From Virgibacillus_F necropolis_A (lineage in GTDB: Bacteria > Bacillota > Bacilli > Bacillales > Amphibacillaceae), in assembly GCF_044793635.1 (NCBI RefSeq), contig NZ_CP084992.1:1302001-1366000 (forward strand): a stretch of 64,000 nt of DNA, read 5' to 3'. The notes below the pieces were generated by a model, which saw only the letters and a program-made list of their open reading frames with translations, searched no databases and was not told the origin of the DNA. Positions 61,245 through 64,000 of the stretch are shown one piece after another (the stretch's first letter is position 1; each line of letters begins with the position of its first letter). The translations under genes were made by a program, and so were the position numbers.

Positions 61245-62254
61245 TTAATTTCTTCCTTTATCGTTACATTTAAAAAATCAAGCGCATTTTGACCGAGAAT
61301 TGAATGTTTTTGTTTATCTGTTAGTTTTATAGTTTCATCAACCACCTTACCTGGTGGGATTTCTCTTAGTAGGAACGGGTAGTCAGATCCCATCACAATT
61401 TTTTCATATCCAAAACGATCTACAAGATACTTTATATTTAACGGATCGTAATTCAATGAATCAAAGTAAAAGTTTTTTGCATAGTGACTAGGAGGCTTAC
61501 TTGTTAACCGTAAGTCTGGCCACACATGCCATCCCCTGTCTAAACGTGGTAAAATATAAGGAAACGATCCACCACCATGAGCAAAACAAACTTTTAATCG
61601 CGGAAACTTTTCCATGATACCGCTATTAATTAAACTTGCAGCAGCTAAAGCTGTTTCGCTTGGCATACCAACCGTATACATGAAGTTATGACGAGGCATA
61701 CGTTCTCTACCCAAGGTCTCCCAAGGGTGAATAAAAAGTGGCACTTCCCACTTTTCAGCCATTTCAAAGAAAGTTATAAATTCAGGGTCATCTAAGTTTT
61801 TACCATTGATGTTTGTACCAATTTCAATTCCCTTCAACCCAAGTACATGTATGCAACGATCCATTTCTTTAATGGACACGTTTACGTCCTGCAGCGGAAC
61901 AGTGCCTAACCCAATAAAACGTTCAGGATATTGTTTAACAGTATCCGCAATAAAGTCATTTTGTACTTTTGACATTTCTTCAGCTTCATCTGCTTTAGCC
62001 CAATAGGAAAATGTCACTGGAATAGGAGACAGTACTTGGATATCTACACCTTCAGCATCCATATCTTGAATTCGTTTTTCTGGACTCCAAACTTGATCCG
62101 TTACTTCACGGAATACTTTTCCCTCAACCATAATATTCGCACCACAGCTACACGTTTTTTCCAATACTGGCCATCTGCCTCCGCCAAACTTATCCGCAAA
62201 GTTTGGAATTTCCTCTGGAATAATATGTGTATGAAAATCTACTCTCATTTCCAA
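61241..62254 (-). CDS. nbaD: 2-amino-3-carboxymuconate-6-semialdehyde decarboxylase (ACMSD)
   Basis: 337-residue amidohydrolase-superfamily decarboxylase. The Zn site is formed by HxH in VDFHTHIIPEE, a His in FIHPWETLG, and an Asp in VMGSDYPFLLREIPPG; the FAHGGGSFPYILPRLDRGW block is typical of ACMSD. The substrate is the ring-opened product of the dioxygenase encoded directly upstream (10-bp overlap). Removing CO2 steers flow away from quinolinate formation toward catabolism. Confidence 0.94.
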   Translation of the reverse strand: MEMRVDFHTHIIPEEIPNFADKFGGGRWPVLEKTCSCGANIMVEGKVFREVTDQVWSPEKRIQDMDAEGVDIQVLSPIPVTFSYWAKADEAEEMSKVQNDFIADTVKQYPERFIGLGTVPLQDVNVSIKEMDRCIHVLGLKGIEIGTNINGKNLDDPEFITFFEMAEKWEVPLFIHPWETLGRERMPRHNFMYTVGMPSETALAAASLINSGIMEKFPRLKVCFAHGGGSFPYILPRLDRGWHVWPDLRLTSKPPSHYAKNFYFDSLNYDPLNIKYLVDRFGYEKIVMGSDYPFLLREIPPGKVVDETIKLTDKQKHSILGQNALDFLNVTIKEEIK

Positions 62255-62775
62255 AGCCCCACTGTTTCAGACATAACATGACCACAATTATTACAGGTAC
62301 GAAGTTCTTCACTTCCATTAAATTCTTCAATAGCAGCTTTTACCTGTGTTCCGATATCTGTTAATTGAATACGGTTTTTGTGCATCTCGTGATTACACTC
62401 ATCACAGAACCACACAAAGTCTTCTAATTCGCCTTCCGCACGTTTTCGTTCAATTACTAAACCATGTGTATCAGCAACACGATGAGGAGAATGCGGTACC
62501 ATAGCAGGCAACATAAATACTTCTCCTTCCTTAACTGTTACTACTTCTCTTTTTTCTTCTTGATTAATAATTTCAACATAACAATCGCCTTTAATTTGAT
62601 AAAAGAACTCATCCGACGGGTCAACGTGGAAATCACGGCGTTTGTTTGGGCCTCCAAGGATCATGCAAATAAACTCAGAATCTTCCCAAAGAACTTTGTT
62701 ATTTACTGGTGGTTTTAACTCACTCTCATTCTCCTTGATCCAATTCAATAAATTAAATGCTTGTAGTTTTGACAT
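62245..62775 (-). CDS. nbaC: 3-hydroxyanthranilate 3,4-dioxygenase
   Basis: 176-residue cupin dioxygenase that opens the ring of 3-hydroxyanthranilate. The Fe(II) ligands lie in RRDFHVDPSDEFFYQI (His, Glu) and MVPHSPHR (His). A C-terminal rubredoxin-like site with two CxxC pairs (CDECNH, CNNCGH) is typical of the bacterial form. It is the first catabolic ring-cleavage gene and overlaps nbaD by 10 bp. Confidence 0.94.
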   Translation of the reverse strand: MSKLQAFNLLNWIKENESELKPPVNNKVLWEDSEFICMILGGPNKRRDFHVDPSDEFFYQIKGDCYVEIINQEEKREVVTVKEGEVFMLPAMVPHSPHRVADTHGLVIERKRAEGELEDFVWFCDECNHEMHKNRIQLTDIGTQVKAAIEEFNGSEELRTCNNCGHVMSETVGLWK

Positions 62776-62895
62776 AATAATAAAACCTCCATTTTTTTTG
62801 ATAACTTAATATCTATCATTAAATGAATCAATGATATTCCGATTAAATAAAGTAGAATTATATAGAAACAAAACAAACTGATAAAATAGCTTACC

Positions 62896-63443
62896 TTAAT
62901 GAGCGTTACCTATAGTCCATCCAAGGAGCGGTTGTGTTTGTTGGATATTCCCCTCTAAAATTAACTTACGAATTCTTGTTGAAGAAATTCGTGTACCCTT
63001 TGTGCAACAAACTGTATGAATTGGTTCCACTGAAAAGTGTTTTTTCAGAAGATCTACGTTTCCTTTGCGATTTTTCCCGAAGCGGAAGTCTTCACTACTC
63101 TTATATTCAACGGGCATAATCGCCTTAATTCATGTATAAAACTTTCGGGTGTGCGTTTTGTATATGCTTCATCAAAGCTTGCGATAACTACATAGTCGAC
63201 TCCTAGTTTTTTAAATCTTTGTACCTTCTCTTCAACGGTGGTCAAAATATGTGCACCTTGAAAGTAAGCACGTGGTGGTGGATCAAAGGTATAAACCACA
63301 CTTGGAACGCTCTCTATATTACTTTCTCTTACCGTTTCTTGAATAACTTCCTGATGACCACGGTGTACACCGTCAAATGCACCTATTGTAATAATTGAGT
63401 TAGGTAAGATAAGATTTCCCCTCGCAGCATGAACTTTCATCAC
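62896..63443 (-). pseudogene. RibF-like FAD synthetase/FMN adenylyltransferase, frameshifted and truncated
   Basis: The first frame (63443-63054) encodes IITIGAFDGVHRGHQEVIQE (nucleotidyltransferase HxGH-like motif) and VVYTFDPPPRAYF, then leaves the family pattern after NIRVV. The next frame continues EDFRFGKNRKGNVDLL and the RISSTRIRKLILEGN motif to a stop at 62896. A single missing base near 63095 (restoring VGEDFRFG) explains the break. After LLGW the protein ends, so the riboflavin kinase domain of RibF is absent. A bifunctional riboflavin kinase/FMN adenylyltransferase is part of the Geobacillus anthranilate hydroxylase system; here the copy looks inactive. Confidence 0.8.
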
Positions 63444-63485
63444 AAACCAAGTCCTTTCAAGATGAATAACCTTTTATTAATTCAT

Positions 63486-64000
63486 TTATATCTTTGATGT
63501 CGACTCAGCCATTTCTAATGATCCTTCAAGAGCCTTGTCGACCATTGGATATGTCGGATTATTTCGTTTGTACAGATTATAAAACATTGCCATCTTACGA
63601 ACCGGGTCTCCTGAATAATATCTCTCGTATTGAACTAGTCTTTGTCCAAAAGCCTCACCACAAAGATCCCATGCTAATTTAAATAAACGAATTCGTTTCT
63701 CGGCAGGTATCCCTTTGCGACCAACAAAATGTTTATTCATATCCTCCGACAGTTCAGGGTTAGCAAAATCACCTTCCGATGGCATCATCAATAATCCACC
63801 TGCACCAATTGTTTGTATTGTTTCAATTGCCTTTGGATACATTTTCGGTAATATTCCACGGATTGTTTCAAGTGGAGTTCCATTTGGGACTGCTTCGCCA
63901 TGCGGTGTAATCTTGTATTCATATTCTGAGACACGAAGTAACGCTCTAATAGTTTCTACCGTTTGTAATAACTCTGCCAATGGATTTTGGACATTTAAGA
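63486..64000 (-). CDS. HpaB-type FADH2-dependent monooxygenase, probable anthranilate 3-monooxygenase (partial)
   Basis: C-terminal 171 residues of a 4-hydroxyphenylacetate 3-monooxygenase (HpaB)-family enzyme; the frame stays open to the right edge with no start (the Met at 63980 is internal). GAGGLLMMPSEGDF, FKLAWDLCGEAFGQRLVQYERYYSGDPVRKMAMFYN is the characteristic C-terminus. In Geobacillus thermodenitrificans an enzyme of this type hydroxylates anthranilate to 3-hydroxyanthranilate, and the genes downstream here degrade that product. It precedes the broken RibF-like gene by 42 nt. Confidence 0.85.
   Translation of the reverse strand, partial: LNVQNPLAELLQTVETIRALLRVSEYEYKITPHGEAVPNGTPLETIRGILPKMYPKAIETIQTIGAGGLLMMPSEGDFANPELSEDMNKHFVGRKGIPAEKRIRLFKLAWDLCGEAFGQRLVQYERYYSGDPVRKMAMFYNLYKRNNPTYPMVDKALEGSLEMAESTSKI

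Noticed and set aside
1..64000. CRISPR arrays, tRNA/rRNA genes, phage or transposase genes
   Set aside because: No regularly spaced repeats, cloverleaf-like genes, integrase, terminase or transposase motifs were recognised by eye; small RNAs could have been missed.

Overview
The window looks like chromosomal DNA of a low-GC, endospore-forming Bacillaceae species. The evidence is strong AGGAGG-type ribosome binding sites, frequent TTG/GTG starts, an alpha/beta-type small acid-soluble spore protein gene, CcpA-type cre sites and Bacillus-like gene families. An Oceanobacillus/Virgibacillus-like, possibly salt-tolerant host is my inference. No rRNA, tRNA, CRISPR array, phage or transposase gene was recognised. 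The window is a row of catabolic and transport operons separated by strong intrinsic terminators and small palindromic repeats.

Layout. 1-1.9 kb: end of an SsuBC/TauBC-type ABC transporter and two small conserved genes. 1.9-7.3 kb: a chemotaxis operon (cheX-cheA-cheW-cheY-mcp, minus strand) preceded by a class I cyclic-di-GMP riboswitch with a terminator; cheA carries a one-base frameshift. 7.3-20.2 kb: a xylan/xylose regulon: xylAB, a GH43 beta-xylosidase, a xylo-oligosaccharide ABC importer without its own ATPase, the ROK repressor XylR and a secreted GH10 xylanase. Four near-identical operators overlap the -35 boxes of four promoters, most with a cre-like site just downstream. A GC-rich palindromic element sits between one of these promoters and the importer permease genes. 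20.3-22.9 kb: small orphan genes, a secreted M14 carboxypeptidase and a SASP gene.

23-32 kb: a complete yhfZ-Y-U-T-php-S-X-W operon, known mainly from enterobacteria and functionally unresolved, divergent from a serine beta-lactamase-fold amidase/esterase gene; both promoters carry the same 18-bp motif. 32-42.5 kb: a sigma-70-like factor, a split CHR chromate transporter pair, a signal-less gamma-glutamyltransferase, a complete peptide-type ABC transporter and a divergent Lrp/AsnC regulator. A 288-bp multi-hairpin element lies inside the ABC operon. 42.7-48.1 kb: galU and a sulfate-activation operon (sat, SLC13-type permease, cysC, cysQ). 48.5-57.5 kb: a CoxG-like protein, a sialic-acid operon pair (ABC importer, nanE, RpiR regulator; divergent nanA and a ROK kinase), an SGNH esterase and a flavin reductase.

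57.6-64 kb: a meta-cleavage pathway from 3-hydroxyanthranilate to 2-hydroxypentenoate-level products (dioxygenase, ACMSD, 2-aminomuconate semialdehyde dehydrogenase, deaminase, decarboxylase, hydratase). Upstream are a broken RibF-like FAD synthetase gene and the 3' end of an HpaB-type FADH2 monooxygenase running off the window. This matches the anthranilate/tryptophan degradation cluster described in Geobacillus thermodenitrificans.

Several operons are coordinated by local signals: c-di-GMP for chemotaxis, XylR plus CcpA for xylan use, a probable YhfZ operator, and a dyad plus cre for sialic acid.
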